Part shown: positions 10,032 to 20,121 of the stretch, in pieces
Layout of the letters: each line of letters opens with the position of its first letter
Numbering within the stretch: position 1 is the first letter of the stretch
DNA from: Ensifer adhaerens
Lineage (GTDB): Bacteria > Pseudomonadota > Alphaproteobacteria > Rhizobiales > Rhizobiaceae
Direction of reading: 5' to 3'
Length of the DNA stretch: 64,000 bases
NCBI RefSeq assembly: GCF_001270265.1
Contig: NZ_LGAP01000001.1
Location: forward strand, 1-64,000
Program-made: the position numbers and the translations under genes
The notes under the pieces: model-generated
The model's database searches: none
What the model was told of the DNA's origin: nothing
What the model saw: only the letters and a program-made list of their open reading frames with translations

Positions 10032-11434
10032 GCAAACTCGGCGTCCTGTTCAGGACAACCGCCGTTCGGTTGTCCGCGCTCTATCTGATCCTCTTCTCGC
10101 TCTGCGCCGCCTTTCTCGTCTTCTACGTCACCGGCATGTCCGAACGCCTGCTCCAACAGCAGACGCGCGACGCGGTGACCGCAGAGGTGACCCAGATCGA
10201 ACAGGTCTATACCCGTGCCGGGATCAATGGTCTGCTGCGTTCGCTTGAACGACGTGCACGGCAACCGGGCGCCAATCTCTATGTGATCGCCGGGCCGAGT
10301 GGCGAAATCCTTGCCGGCAATGTGGCGAGCCTGGAACCCGGCCTGCTCGATCGCGAAGGCTGGACGGAGCGGCCTTTCGCCTACCAGCGCTATACCGACG
10401 AGACCCGCAAGGACAGCCATGTCGCGCTTGCCCATGTGCTGATGCTCGACAACGGCCTGCGCATCCTCGTCGGGCGCGACCTGCAGGAGCCACAGAAGTT
10501 TCGCGCCCTGGTGCGGCAGGCGCTGATGGTGGCGCTTGGCATCATGGGCCTCGGTGCGCTGATCATCTGGTTTGCCATCGGCCGCAATGCGTTGAAGCGC
10601 ATCGACCGCATGTCGGAGGCGAGCACCAAGATCATGGCGGGCGATCTGTCGCAGCGTCTGCCGACGAGCGGTTCCGGCGACGAGTTTGATCGGCTTTCCG
10701 AATCCCTGAATGCGATGCTCGGGCGTATCGAGAAACTGAATGAGGGCCTGCGTCAGGTCTCCGACAACATCGCCCATGACCTGAAGACGCCGTTGACGCG
10801 GCTGCGAAACAAGGCGGAAGCCGCACTTGCACGCAAGGGCACAAGTCAACGCGGTGCGCTTGAAGAAATCATCGGCGAGTCGGACCAACTGATCCGTACC
10901 TTCAATGCGCTTCTGATGATTTCGCGCGTCGAAGCGGGCTCGGCTGCCGCCGAGATGAGCGAGGTCGACCTTTCGCAGATCGTGTCCGATTGCGTCGAAC
11001 TCTATGAGCCGGTCGCGGAAGACGTCGGCCTGCGGCTGGAAGCGGATTTGGCTCCCGCCATGGCGATTTCGGGCAATCGCGAGCTTGTCGGCCAGGCGCT
11101 CGGCAATCTGCTCGACAACGCGATCAAATACGCCGAAGGCGCAGGCGAGCCACTGATCAAGGTTGCGCTCGGCAGGCGTGACGGCAAGGTTGTCCTCTCG
11201 GTTGCCGACCGTGGCCCGGGCGTTCCCGAGGAAAAGCGCGACGACGTTGTCAAGCGTTTCGTCCGGCTGGACGACAGCCGCTCCAAGCCCGGCACGGGTC
11301 TTGGTCTGTCGCTCGTCGAGGCGGTTATGGAAATGCACCATGGTGCACTGGAGCTGGCCGCGACTGTTCCTGATAACGCCGACAACGGCAAGGGACTGAC
11401 GGTACGCATGGTTTTCCCGGCGTCGGCGACCTGA
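10028..11434 (+). CDS. Sensor histidine kinase, partner of the 9.3-kb regulator
   Basis: This 468-residue membrane kinase has TM1 at about residues 15-36, a periplasmic domain of about 130 residues, TM2 near 168-190, HAMP, a HisKA H-box (DNIAHDLKTPLTRLR, His near residue 249) and a HATPase domain (NLLDNAIKYAEG, DRGPGVPE, GTGLGLSLVE). It overlaps the upstream response regulator gene (ATGA). The arrangement is like the QseC/CzcS class of kinases. The signal is unknown. Confidence 0.88.
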   Translation: MSKLGVLFRTTAVRLSALYLILFSLCAAFLVFYVTGMSERLLQQQTRDAVTAEVTQIEQVYTRAGINGLLRSLERRARQPGANLYVIAGPSGEILAGNVASLEPGLLDREGWTERPFAYQRYTDETRKDSHVALAHVLMLDNGLRILVGRDLQEPQKFRALVRQALMVALGIMGLGALIIWFAIGRNALKRIDRMSEASTKIMAGDLSQRLPTSGSGDEFDRLSESLNAMLGRIEKLNEGLRQVSDNIAHDLKTPLTRLRNKAEAALARKGTSQRGALEEIIGESDQLIRTFNALLMISRVEAGSAAAEMSEVDLSQIVSDCVELYEPVAEDVGLRLEADLAPAMAISGNRELVGQALGNLLDNAIKYAEGAGEPLIKVALGRRDGKVVLSVADRGPGVPEEKRDDVVKRFVRLDDSRSKPGTGLGLSLVEAVMEMHHGALELAATVPDNADNGKGLTVRMVFPASAT

Positions 11435-11467
11435 TAGACCTGTTTGCGGAGAACAGGGGGGGACGGC

Positions 11468-14425
11468 ATGCAGGACACGACGGCAGGGCACTGGTGGGGC
11501 ATGGAAACGGCGCCGATCAAACCGGCAAGCCAGGCCGACGCCAAATCCGCGCTGTCGGTGCTGAAGGACATGGCCAAGGGCCATGACCAGATCAGCCGCC
11601 TGCTGGCGTCCGAAACACCGTTCAAGGCCTTCATCGTTGCCGCCTTCGCCTTGTCGCCGTTCCTGCGTGACACCGGTGGCAGTCAGCCCGGCATACTCGA
11701 ACAGATCCTGTGTGAACCGCTGCTGGAATTTCTCACCGAACGGGTCCGGCGGGCGCGGGATGCCTGGGTGCCCGCCGAGCCCGGCGTGGCGCTGCCCGAT
11801 ACCGAGATCATGACACGGCTTCGAAAGGCCAAGCGCGAGCTTGCCTTTGCCGTAGCACTTGCGGACCTCTCCCGGCATTTCGACGGTCGAGAGACGACGC
11901 GATGGCTGAGCGAATTCGCCGGCGCTGCGGTTTCGGCGACGATCGACCATCTGCTCTTAAGCGGCCACCAGGGCGGCAAGCTGGTGCTCAAGGACGTGAC
12001 CGCACCCAGCGTTGGTTCGGGCGTCGTGGTGCTCGGCATGGGCAAGCTCGGCGCCTTCGAGCTCAACTATTCCTCCGACATCGATCTCGTGGTGTTTTAT
12101 GACCCGCAGTCTGGCATCGTCGTCGATCGCGACGATGCATCCGAGACCTTCGGCCGGTTGCTGCGCCGCCTCATTCGTATTCTCCAGGAGCGCACGGGCG
12201 ACGGCTACGTCTTCCGCACCGACTTGCGCCTTCGCCCGGATCCTGGCTCGACGCCGCTCGCAATCCCCGTCGAGGCGGCGATGCTTTACTATGAGAGCAG
12301 GGGTCAGAACTGGGAGCGCGCAGCCTTCATCAAGGCACGACCCGTTGCCGGCGATATCGCCGCAGGCGATGCGTTTTTGAAGGAACTAACGCCCTTCGTC
12401 TTCCGCAAATACCTCGACTATGCGGCAATCGCCGACATTCATTCGATCAAGCGGCAGATCCACGCCCACAAGGGTCACGGCGAAATTGCGGTCAAGGGAC
12501 ACAATATCAAGCTCGGTCGCGGCGGCATCCGCGAGATCGAGTTCTTCGTTCAGACACAGCAACTGATCGCCGGCGGGCGCATGCCCGAACTGCGGCTGAA
12601 GGCGACCGAGCCGATGCTGCGTGCGCTGGTGAAGGCCGGCTGGATCGACGAGACCACGGCAGACGAACTGGTCGAAGCCTACTGGTTCCTGCGCGATGTC
12701 GAACACCGCATTCAGATGGTGCGTGACGAACAGACCCATGTGCTGCCGGAGACCGAAGCGGAGCTGAAACGCATCGCCTTCATGCTCGGTTTCGAGGATA
12801 CCGCCACTTTTTCCAAGGCCCTGTCGAAGGTCCTGCGCACGGTCGAGCGACGTTATGCCCAGCTCTTCGAGCAGGAGGCGAAGCTTTCGAGCGAGACGGG
12901 CAATCTCGTCTTCACCGGCCAGCGGGACGATCCCGATACGCTCGAAACCTTGAACAAGCTTGGATTCCAGCGGCCGTCCGACATCTCGCATACGATCCGG
13001 ACCTGGCACTACGGTCGCTACCGCGCGACACAGTCGGTAGAGGCGCGCGAGCGGCTGACGGAACTGACACCGGAACTCCTGCGTGTCTTCGGCGAAAGCC
13101 GGCGCGCCGACGAGGCGCTCCTGCGTTTCGACCACTTCATCTCAGGCCTGCCGGCCGGCATCCAGCTGTTCTCGCTGCTCGGCAACAATCCGCGGCTTTT
13201 GTCTCTGATCGTCAACATCATGTCCTCGGCGCCACGGCTTGCCGAAATCATCGCCGCGCGGCCGCATGTGTTCGACGGCATGCTCGATCCGGGCCTCCTG
13301 GCGGAGCTGCCGACCAGAGACTATCTGGCGCCGCGCATCGCCAACTTCGTCGCCGGCGCCCGCCACTACGAGGAGGTCCTCGACCGGCTGCGCATCATCG
13401 CCGCCGAGCAGCGTTTCCTGATCGGCATTCGCCTGTTGACCGGCTCCATCTCAGGCGCGCAGGCCGGCCGCGCCTTTACCGATCTCGCCGACCTGATCAT
13501 CGCTGCGGCGGTGGATGCGGTGCTCGCCGAGGTGCGTTCGGTCCATGGCGATTTCCCGGGTGGGCGCATTGTCGTCGTCGGCATGGGCAAGCTTGGCAGT
13601 CATGAGCTGACGGCGGGCTCCGACGTCGACCTGATTCTGCTCTACGACTATGACGACGCGGCTTCGGATTCGGATGGCGGCAAGCCACTCGATCCGATGC
13701 GCTACTTTACCCGGCTGACGCAGCGTCTGATTGCCGCGCTCTCGGCGCCGACGGCCGAAGGTGTGCTTTATGAGGTCGACATGCGGCTGAGGCCGTCCGG
13801 TAATAAGGGGCCGGTCGCCACCCGCATCAACGCCTTTGCCAAGTATCAGCGCGAAGAGGCCTGGACCTGGGAGCATCTGGCCCTGACACGGGCGCGCTGC
13901 ATCTGCGGCGACGACAGCCTGAAGGCGCAGGCCGATGCCATCTTCGCCGAAGTGCTCGGCCAGAAGCGTGATGTCGCCAAGATCGGCGCCGACGTGATCT
14001 CGATGCGCGAGATGATCGACAGCGAGAAGCCGCCAAGCGACATCTGGGATTTCAAGCTCATTCCCGGCGGCCTCGTCGATATCGAGTTCATCGCGCAGTC
14101 CCTGGCGCTGATCGCGCCCGCCAAGGGCGTGCCGCCGCTTGAAGCCGGCGCCCACACGGTCGACGCCTTGAAGGTCCTCGGCGGCGCGATGATGAACCCC
14201 AATGATCTCGATACGACCATGGAGGCATTGAGCCTCTTCACCGAGCTGTCGCAGATCGTGCGCCTGTGCATTGAGGGAGAGTTCGACCCGAAGGAGGCGC
14301 CTGCCGGTCTCGTCGACCTCGTCTGCCGTGCAGGGGACTATCCCGACCTGAAAACGCTGGAGGCCGATATCAAGCGGCTGTCGAAGGCCGTTCGACGCAT
14401 CTTTCAGTCGGTGGTTTCGGGATAG
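11468..14425 (+). CDS. glnE: Bifunctional glutamine synthetase adenylyltransferase/deadenylase GlnE
   Basis: This 985-residue enzyme adenylylates and deadenylylates glutamine synthetase in response to PII. Two nucleotidyltransferase cores are visible: VVVLGMGKLGAFELNYSSD near residue 187 and a second GMGKLGSHELTAGSDVDL near residue 702. They correspond to the deadenylase and adenylylase halves of the family. The ATG at 11468 is preceded by an AGGGGGGGA ribosome binding site, so I prefer it to the in-frame TTG at 11444. The 3' end overlaps the convergent kinase gene by 22 bp. The gene begins 33 bp after the upstream kinase stop and could be co-transcribed with it. Confidence 0.94.
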   Translation: MQDTTAGHWWGMETAPIKPASQADAKSALSVLKDMAKGHDQISRLLASETPFKAFIVAAFALSPFLRDTGGSQPGILEQILCEPLLEFLTERVRRARDAWVPAEPGVALPDTEIMTRLRKAKRELAFAVALADLSRHFDGRETTRWLSEFAGAAVSATIDHLLLSGHQGGKLVLKDVTAPSVGSGVVVLGMGKLGAFELNYSSDIDLVVFYDPQSGIVVDRDDASETFGRLLRRLIRILQERTGDGYVFRTDLRLRPDPGSTPLAIPVEAAMLYYESRGQNWERAAFIKARPVAGDIAAGDAFLKELTPFVFRKYLDYAAIADIHSIKRQIHAHKGHGEIAVKGHNIKLGRGGIREIEFFVQTQQLIAGGRMPELRLKATEPMLRALVKAGWIDETTADELVEAYWFLRDVEHRIQMVRDEQTHVLPETEAELKRIAFMLGFEDTATFSKALSKVLRTVERRYAQLFEQEAKLSSETGNLVFTGQRDDPDTLETLNKLGFQRPSDISHTIRTWHYGRYRATQSVEARERLTELTPELLRVFGESRRADEALLRFDHFISGLPAGIQLFSLLGNNPRLLSLIVNIMSSAPRLAEIIAARPHVFDGMLDPGLLAELPTRDYLAPRIANFVAGARHYEEVLDRLRIIAAEQRFLIGIRLLTGSISGAQAGRAFTDLADLIIAAAVDAVLAEVRSVHGDFPGGRIVVVGMGKLGSHELTAGSDVDLILLYDYDDAASDSDGGKPLDPMRYFTRLTQRLIAALSAPTAEGVLYEVDMRLRPSGNKGPVATRINAFAKYQREEAWTWEHLALTRARCICGDDSLKAQADAIFAEVLGQKRDVAKIGADVISMREMIDSEKPPSDIWDFKLIPGGLVDIEFIAQSLALIAPAKGVPPLEAGAHTVDALKVLGGAMMNPNDLDTTMEALSLFTELSQIVRLCIEGEFDPKEAPAGLVDLVCRAGDYPDLKTLEADIKRLSKAVRRIFQSVVSG

Positions 14426-16755
14426 GGGCGCACGTCGCCGTCGCGATCGGGCATGCGCAATGAAATGATGGTACCGACATTCTCGGCGGAATGGATCTTC
14501 ATCGTTCCGCCGTGCAGGCGCGTCAGCGACCGGGAGATCGCAAGCCCGAGGCCGGAACCGCCCTTGCTCTTGGCATACTGGCTCTGCACCTGCTCGAAGG
14601 GCTGGCCGATCTTCTGCAGGGCGTCGCGCGGAATGCCGATGCCGGAGTCAGCGATCGTCAGCGTCACTGCGCCCGTGACCTTGCGGGCGCGCAGTGAAAT
14701 GCGCCCACCTTCATTGGTGAACTTGACCGCGTTCGACAACAGATTGAGCAGAACCTGCTTCATCGCGCGCCGATCCGCGACCACGGTCAGGCCCGAGGCA
14801 ATATGTTGCACGACATGGATGTTCTTCTGCTGCGCCGGGATCGTGGTGAAGCGCAGCGTCTCCTCGATCAGCGGAGCGAGATCGATTGTCTCGCGACTGA
14901 TGCGCATATGCCCGGCTTCGATCTTCGACATGTCGAGAATGTCGTTGATGACGTTCAGCAGGTGCTTGCCGCTCTCGTGGATGTCCCGCGAATATTCATC
15001 GTATTTTTCCGAACCGAGCGGCCCGAACATCTGGTTCTGCAGGATCTCCGAAAAGCCGAGAATGGCGTTGAGCGGTGTCCTGAGCTCATGGGACATGTTG
15101 GCCAGGAATTCCGACTTGGCGCGGTTCGCCCCCTCGGCACGTTCCTTTTCCGCCTGGTAGTTGGCATTGGCGATCGATAGCTCGGTCTTCTGTCGCTCCA
15201 GGGTCATGCGCGAGGCCGAGAGGTCGCCGATGGTCGCCATCAGCCGGCGCTCGGATTCGCGCAGTCGCACCTGGTGGCGCTTCAACAGCGTGATGTCGGT
15301 GCCGACCGAAACGAGGCCGCCGTCGCGCGTGCGTCGTTCGTTGATCTGCAGCCAACGCTCGTCGGCGAGCTGCACCTCTGTCGTTTGCGAATGGTTGCTG
15401 CGGTCCGGATCCGCGATGCGCCGCTCCACCACCGGGCGCGCGGCCGCCGCGTGAACGGCAATGCGCTCCGTACCCGGCACCAGCACATGGTCCGGAAGCT
15501 TGTAGGCTTCCTGGTAGTGCGTGTTGCACATGACCAAGCGGTCCTGCTTGTCCCAGAGGACGAAGGCCTCGGAGGTACATTCGATGGCATCGGCCAGGCG
15601 CTGATCTGCCTCCGCATAGCGTTGGGCCAGGCGATGCTGCTCGGTAACATCCATGGCGATGCCGATGAGATGGGCGCGGCCTGAAACGGTACGGATGATC
15701 TCGGCGCGGGCGCGCAGCCAGACATAGTGGCCGTCCGCATGGCGCATGCGGAACACCTGGTCGATCTGACGCGCATCGCCGCGGGCAATCGTGCGTGCGA
15801 CCCCGTAGATACCGCGATCGTCCGGATGCATCAGCCGCGCGGCATCACCGAAGGAAAGCACGCTGCTTTCGCCGGGCATACCCAGCATTTCATACATCGA
15901 CCGCGACCAGAACAGCCGTCGGTTGGCAAGATCGAAATCCCAGAGGCCGCATCGGCCACGTGACAGCGCGGTTTCGACCCGCAGGTTCGATTCCGCAAAC
16001 ACCGAGTCGGCGTCGCGGGCGCGCTTGGCCTGGATGTAATAGGCGTAAAGCACCACCAGCAGGATCGCCGAGATGCCGGCAAACAGCGTCACATTCAGTG
16101 AAACCTCGTCGCGCCACGCCGTTTCGAGCTGGGTCACCGGCGTTGCTGCCAGAATGACGCCGGCCGCTTCGGGCAACTGTGCAAGGGCGACGATATGGTC
16201 GACGCCGTTGAGGGCCGTCTTCATGATGCTGGAATGTTCGCCGTAATATTGCAGCGTGGCGATATCAGGCGCGACCGAGGCGAGTGTCCGGCCGATCAGC
16301 GGCACGCCGTCCGGCGTGCTGGCGAAGATCCGGCCGTCCTTGCGCACGGTCAACAGGAACATGCCCGGATCGAGCATGGTGGTGGGCAGGAACTGGGTCA
16401 GTCGCTGTTCGGCGTCCCAACGTCGGCCCTCGTCGAACAGCGTCATGCCGTCGGCCTGGAACGCAGCCACGGCCGTTGCCGCTGCGAGCCCGACGGTCTG
16501 GCGCGAGTTGTCTTCCATCCGGGCGTGTTCACCCATGATGCCGGACATGCGCGATACCGCCACGATGATCAGGAATGCGATGATGAGGATGGGAATGGAG
16601 CGCTTGAGAATAGGCTCCGCGCTCGCAAGACGCTGCGACGTCGGCTCGGCGAAAATCTTCGCCTGCGAGATGAACTCGCGTTCCAGGCCGGAAAAGCCTG
16701 GAAACTTGAGTCGCAACCGCCCGTCGGCTGCGCTCGCTGGTCGCGCGTCCGCCAT
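14404..16755 (-). CDS. pleC: PleC-like PAS hybrid-sensor histidine kinase
   Basis: This 783-residue kinase has two TM helices (about residues 50-70 and 220-240) flanking a periplasmic domain. Two cytoplasmic PAS domains follow (about 265-385 and 390-500), then a coiled linker, HisKA (EFLANMSHELRTPLNAILGF) and HATPase (NLLSNAVKFTNEGG, GSGLGLAISRSL). The HisKA sequence with FGPLGSEKYDEYSRDIHESG is of the PleC/DivJ/PdhS type that interacts with the cell-cycle regulator DivK. I believe the kinase encoded next to glnE in Sinorhizobium is PleC, but this rests on memory of gene order. The ATG at 16755 is used; the slightly longer frame would need a TTG. Confidence 0.7.
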   Translation of the reverse strand: MADARPASAADGRLRLKFPGFSGLEREFISQAKIFAEPTSQRLASAEPILKRSIPILIIAFLIIVAVSRMSGIMGEHARMEDNSRQTVGLAAATAVAAFQADGMTLFDEGRRWDAEQRLTQFLPTTMLDPGMFLLTVRKDGRIFASTPDGVPLIGRTLASVAPDIATLQYYGEHSSIMKTALNGVDHIVALAQLPEAAGVILAATPVTQLETAWRDEVSLNVTLFAGISAILLVVLYAYYIQAKRARDADSVFAESNLRVETALSRGRCGLWDFDLANRRLFWSRSMYEMLGMPGESSVLSFGDAARLMHPDDRGIYGVARTIARGDARQIDQVFRMRHADGHYVWLRARAEIIRTVSGRAHLIGIAMDVTEQHRLAQRYAEADQRLADAIECTSEAFVLWDKQDRLVMCNTHYQEAYKLPDHVLVPGTERIAVHAAAARPVVERRIADPDRSNHSQTTEVQLADERWLQINERRTRDGGLVSVGTDITLLKRHQVRLRESERRLMATIGDLSASRMTLERQKTELSIANANYQAEKERAEGANRAKSEFLANMSHELRTPLNAILGFSEILQNQMFGPLGSEKYDEYSRDIHESGKHLLNVINDILDMSKIEAGHMRISRETIDLAPLIEETLRFTTIPAQQKNIHVVQHIASGLTVVADRRAMKQVLLNLLSNAVKFTNEGGRISLRARKVTGAVTLTIADSGIGIPRDALQKIGQPFEQVQSQYAKSKGGSGLGLAISRSLTRLHGGTMKIHSAENVGTIISLRMPDRDGDVRPYPETTD

Positions 16756-16942
16756 CTTACCCAATGTAAAACCCTCTGATGATTCGCCGCGCCGCTCGCC
16801 CGAATCTGACTCAATGAATCACAGGGCGATTCGCCTTGTCCAGAGGCAATGGTAAAGATTTCTTAACCATTTCTTATCGTTGGAAAATAATAGGCCGGGT
16901 CGCGCAAGCGGCCCGGCCCGTGAAAAGCACATGCATTCCCCA

Positions 16943-17045
16943 CTGCATGTTTCCTTTAATCGTATCCGATTGAAGGAAAAAACATGCAGTCAATCAAAGT
17001 GCTACAGCGACCTTAGCGCGTCTTAAATGACGCGCGGCGCTGTAG
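16943..17045. repeat. Rhizobial palindromic mosaic element, copy 1
   Basis: Two adjacent palindromes form the element. The first has arms CTGCATGT (16943-16950) and ACATGCAG (16982-16989) around a TTTCCTTTAATCG...GATTGAAGGA core. The second has arms TACAGCG (17003-17009) and CGCTGTA (17038-17044) enclosing GCGCGTC/GACGCGC. Copies with the same second palindrome and related first palindrome recur at 37995-38099 and 41825-41926. It lies just after the 3' end of pepN. Confidence 0.85.
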
Positions 17046-17052
17046 GCTTTTT

Positions 17053-19701
17053 TCAGGCCTTGAGCATGCGCTCGACGATGTCGCTGACATCGGCCGAAAG
17101 CTTGGTCGCGCCGGCGATTTCCTTCAGCGCATTGCGGGCATGTTGGGCGCGCGCGTCTTCGAGCGAGCGCCAGGAGCGCATCGATGTCAGGATGCGTGCC
17201 GCCAGTTGCGGATTGCGCGGATCGATGTCGAGGATCTGCTTCGCCAGGAAACGATAGCCCTCGCCATCGGCGCGGTTGAAGCCTGTCGGATTGGCGAAGG
17301 CATAGCTGCCGACCAGAGACCGGACGCGATTGGGATTGTTGCCGTTGAAAAGCGGCTCGGTCATCAGCGCCTTGACGCGCTCGAGTGTCGCGGATCCCGG
17401 GATCGTCGCCTGAACCGCGAACCACTTGTCGATGACCAGCGCGTTATCGGCGAAGCGCTTGCGGAAGGCCGCCAATGCCTGAGCCGTCTCGGAAGCGTCC
17501 GGGAACCGGTGCGCGAGCAGTGCCAGCGCATGACTGAGATCGGTCATATTGTCCGCGGCTGCGAAGGCTTCGGCCGCCCGCTTCGGATCGTCCTCGCCCT
17601 GGACGAGATAGGTGAGTGCTGCGTTGCGCAGAGCGCGACGTCCGGCACTTTCCGCATCGGGGCTGAACGAACCCGTCGACGCCATTTCGCCCGCCAGTCG
17701 AAGAAAGGTCTCGCGGCCGACGGCCGCGATCGCCTTGAGGATCTGCTGCCGGGCGGCATGGATGGCATCCGGATCGTTGTCGGCGCCGATCTCGCGGGCG
17801 ATGTCGGCTTCGCTCGGCAGTGACAGCGCCTGCGACCGGAATGCCGGCTCCAGCTTGTCGTCAGCCGCCGTAGCGATAAGGCCGTCGATGAGCGCCTTTT
17901 CGCACGTAACGGGTTTACCCGCGCGAACATTGGCCGTCGCCGACACCAGATTGGCAAGCGCAATGGCATTGAGCGCCTGCCAGCGTGCGAAGAGATCGCT
18001 TTCGTGGCGCGCAATCAGCGCCAGATCGTCGTCGGTCTGCTCGATATGCAGATTGATCGGGGCGGAAAAGCCGCGGTTGAAGGACGGCACCGGCCGCGAG
18101 GTGATACCGGTGAAAACCACCGTCTGCTTGCGGTCGGTGAGATGCAGCACATCACCGGTGATGTCGGCGCCCGAGACGCTCGAAAGGTCTGCTTCGCCGC
18201 CGCTTTCCAGCAGCAGGCCCATGCGCAACGGAATGTGCATCGGTTCCTTGGCACTTTGTCCCGGCGTCGGCGGCACGGTCTGTTCGAGCGACAGGGTGAA
18301 GGTCTGCTTGGCCGCGTCATAGGCGCCGGAGGCCGTCACCAGCGGCGTTCCTGCCTGGTGGTACCAGAGCGAAAACTGGCTGAGATCGCGGCCGCTGACA
18401 TCAGCGAAGCAGGCGACGAAATCCTCGATCGTCACAGCCTGGCCGTCGTGGCGCTCGAAGTAGACATCCATGCCCTTCTTGAACAGGTCGCGACCGAGAA
18501 GGGTTGCGATCATCCGGGTGACTTCGGAGCCCTTCTCATAGACCGTGGTCGTGTAGAAGTTGTTGATTTCTCTATATTTCGTCGGCCGGACCGGGTGGGC
18601 GAGGGGGCCGGCATCCTCGGGGAACTGTTCTGATTTCAGGTGCCGCACTTCGGCGATGCGCTTGACGGCACGCGAACGCATGTCGGCGGAAAACTCGTGG
18701 TCGCGATAAACAGTCAGGCCTTCCTTGAGGCAGAGCTGGAACCAGTCGCGGCAGGTGATGCGGTTGCCGGTCCAGTTGTGGAAGTATTCGTGCGCGATGA
18801 TCGCTTCGATGTTGGCGTAGTCGGCGTCGGTTGCCGTTTCCGGATCAGCCAGCACGTATTTGTCGTTGAAGACGTTGAGCCCCTTGTTCTCCATGGCGCC
18901 CATGTTGAAGTCGGAGACGGCGACGATCATGAAGATATCCAGATCGTATTCGCGGCCGAACGCCTCTTCGTCCCACTTCATCGAGCGCTTCAGGGCATCC
19001 ATGGCGTAGGACGCGCGCGGCTCCTTGCCGTGTTCGACATAGATCTTCAGCGCGACGTCGCGGCCGGACATGGTGGTGAACGTGTCTTCGACCACACCAA
19101 GATCGCCGGCAACCAGCGCAAAGAGATAGCTGGGCTTCGGATGCGGATCGAACCAGGCGGCGAAATGCCGGCCGTCGCCCATGTCGGCACCGCCGAGATA
19201 GTTGCCGTTTGAAAGCAGCAGCGGAGCGGATTTCTTGTCGGCGATGATGTTGACGGTATAGACGGCAAGAACGTCGGGACGATCAGGGAAGTAAGTTATG
19301 CGGCGGAAGCCTTCCGCCTCGCACTGCGTGCAATAGACGCTGTTGGTGCGGTAGAGACCCATCAGCTTGGTGTTCGTCTCGGGCGAGAGCAGCGTGGTGA
19401 TGGTGACTTCGAACGGGGCGGTCTCGGGCAGGCCGCGGATCGTCAGCGTATCGTCGGTAACGTCGTAGAGCGAGGCCGCAAGCTCTTCCTGGTCGAGGAG
19501 CAGGCCGGTCATGACGAGCTCGTCGCCGTCGAGCACCAAGGGCGCGGATGCCTCTACGCCCTCCCGCCGATGCAGGATCAGCCGCGCTTCGACCTTGGTT
19601 TCCTTCGGGTCAAGCTCGAAGGTCAGATCCACTCTTTCAAGAACGAAGTCGGTCGGCCGGTAGTCTTCCAGATGAATGATCTGGCCAGTATTTGTCCGCA
19701 T
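17053..19701 (-). CDS. pepN: Aminopeptidase N
   Basis: This 882-residue M1-family metallopeptidase matches the length of E. coli-type PepN. The exopeptidase motif GAMENKGL and the zinc site HEYFHNWTGNR with the downstream Glu (LKEGLTVYRD) are intact. It removes N-terminal residues from peptides in the cytoplasm. The ATG at 19701 starts MRTNTGQIIHLEDY, the expected N-terminus; a longer open frame upstream has no matching sequence. It is transcribed divergently from the DMT transporter at 20.1 kb, with a palindromic element right after its stop. Confidence 0.95.
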   Translation of the reverse strand: MRTNTGQIIHLEDYRPTDFVLERVDLTFELDPKETKVEARLILHRREGVEASAPLVLDGDELVMTGLLLDQEELAASLYDVTDDTLTIRGLPETAPFEVTITTLLSPETNTKLMGLYRTNSVYCTQCEAEGFRRITYFPDRPDVLAVYTVNIIADKKSAPLLLSNGNYLGGADMGDGRHFAAWFDPHPKPSYLFALVAGDLGVVEDTFTTMSGRDVALKIYVEHGKEPRASYAMDALKRSMKWDEEAFGREYDLDIFMIVAVSDFNMGAMENKGLNVFNDKYVLADPETATDADYANIEAIIAHEYFHNWTGNRITCRDWFQLCLKEGLTVYRDHEFSADMRSRAVKRIAEVRHLKSEQFPEDAGPLAHPVRPTKYREINNFYTTTVYEKGSEVTRMIATLLGRDLFKKGMDVYFERHDGQAVTIEDFVACFADVSGRDLSQFSLWYHQAGTPLVTASGAYDAAKQTFTLSLEQTVPPTPGQSAKEPMHIPLRMGLLLESGGEADLSSVSGADITGDVLHLTDRKQTVVFTGITSRPVPSFNRGFSAPINLHIEQTDDDLALIARHESDLFARWQALNAIALANLVSATANVRAGKPVTCEKALIDGLIATAADDKLEPAFRSQALSLPSEADIAREIGADNDPDAIHAARQQILKAIAAVGRETFLRLAGEMASTGSFSPDAESAGRRALRNAALTYLVQGEDDPKRAAEAFAAADNMTDLSHALALLAHRFPDASETAQALAAFRKRFADNALVIDKWFAVQATIPGSATLERVKALMTEPLFNGNNPNRVRSLVGSYAFANPTGFNRADGEGYRFLAKQILDIDPRNPQLAARILTSMRSWRSLEDARAQHARNALKEIAGATKLSADVSDIVERMLKA

Positions 19702-20121
19702 GGTCAGTCCCGCTCGCGCCTTGCTACTGGTGGATTTGTAGAGGGCGCTTGTGATGGTGAAAAGGCCAAAGGGCGAAAAGCCGGATATGCCACACGATTG
19801 TGATGCCGGCGACCGCACTTCCGGCAGAAAAGACATGGCGTCCGGTATTCTTCCCGCTCCCTTATCTCTTTGACGTGTATCGAAGTGGCACTAACAAGAA
19901 ATAAACCGGAAAGGTTTTTTTCGACCACGCTAAAGAATTATGGCGATTGTCATTGCTTCGATGAATTCATCAAGAAAAAACACAAGTCATCAAGAAGTTT
20001 GATCCGACTTTCGCAGGCGGCGCAGCTAGAGTGACATGGTTCCCCGGCGAGCCTCTCGCCCAAATCTCCCAAACTATCGCCGCTGCGGTCCTTGTCCGCT
20101 CAGGCTTGAAAAGCGCTTTCC
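19702..20121. other. Divergent intergenic region between pepN and the DMT transporter
   Basis: The 420 bp hold no credible gene. The centre (about 19880-20010) is AT-rich against the GC-rich background and probably carries the two divergent promoters. The sequence TCATCAAGAA occurs twice within it, at about 19967 and 19987. No clear terminator, operator or RNA gene is visible. Confidence 0.5.

Noticed and set aside
4902-11950. Very long open frames antisense to cycK, degP and the kinase gene (580-650 codons)
   Set aside because: They are mirror frames of GC-rich coding sequence, with Arg/Asp/Gly-rich products lacking any domain, and the opposite strand has clear conserved genes.
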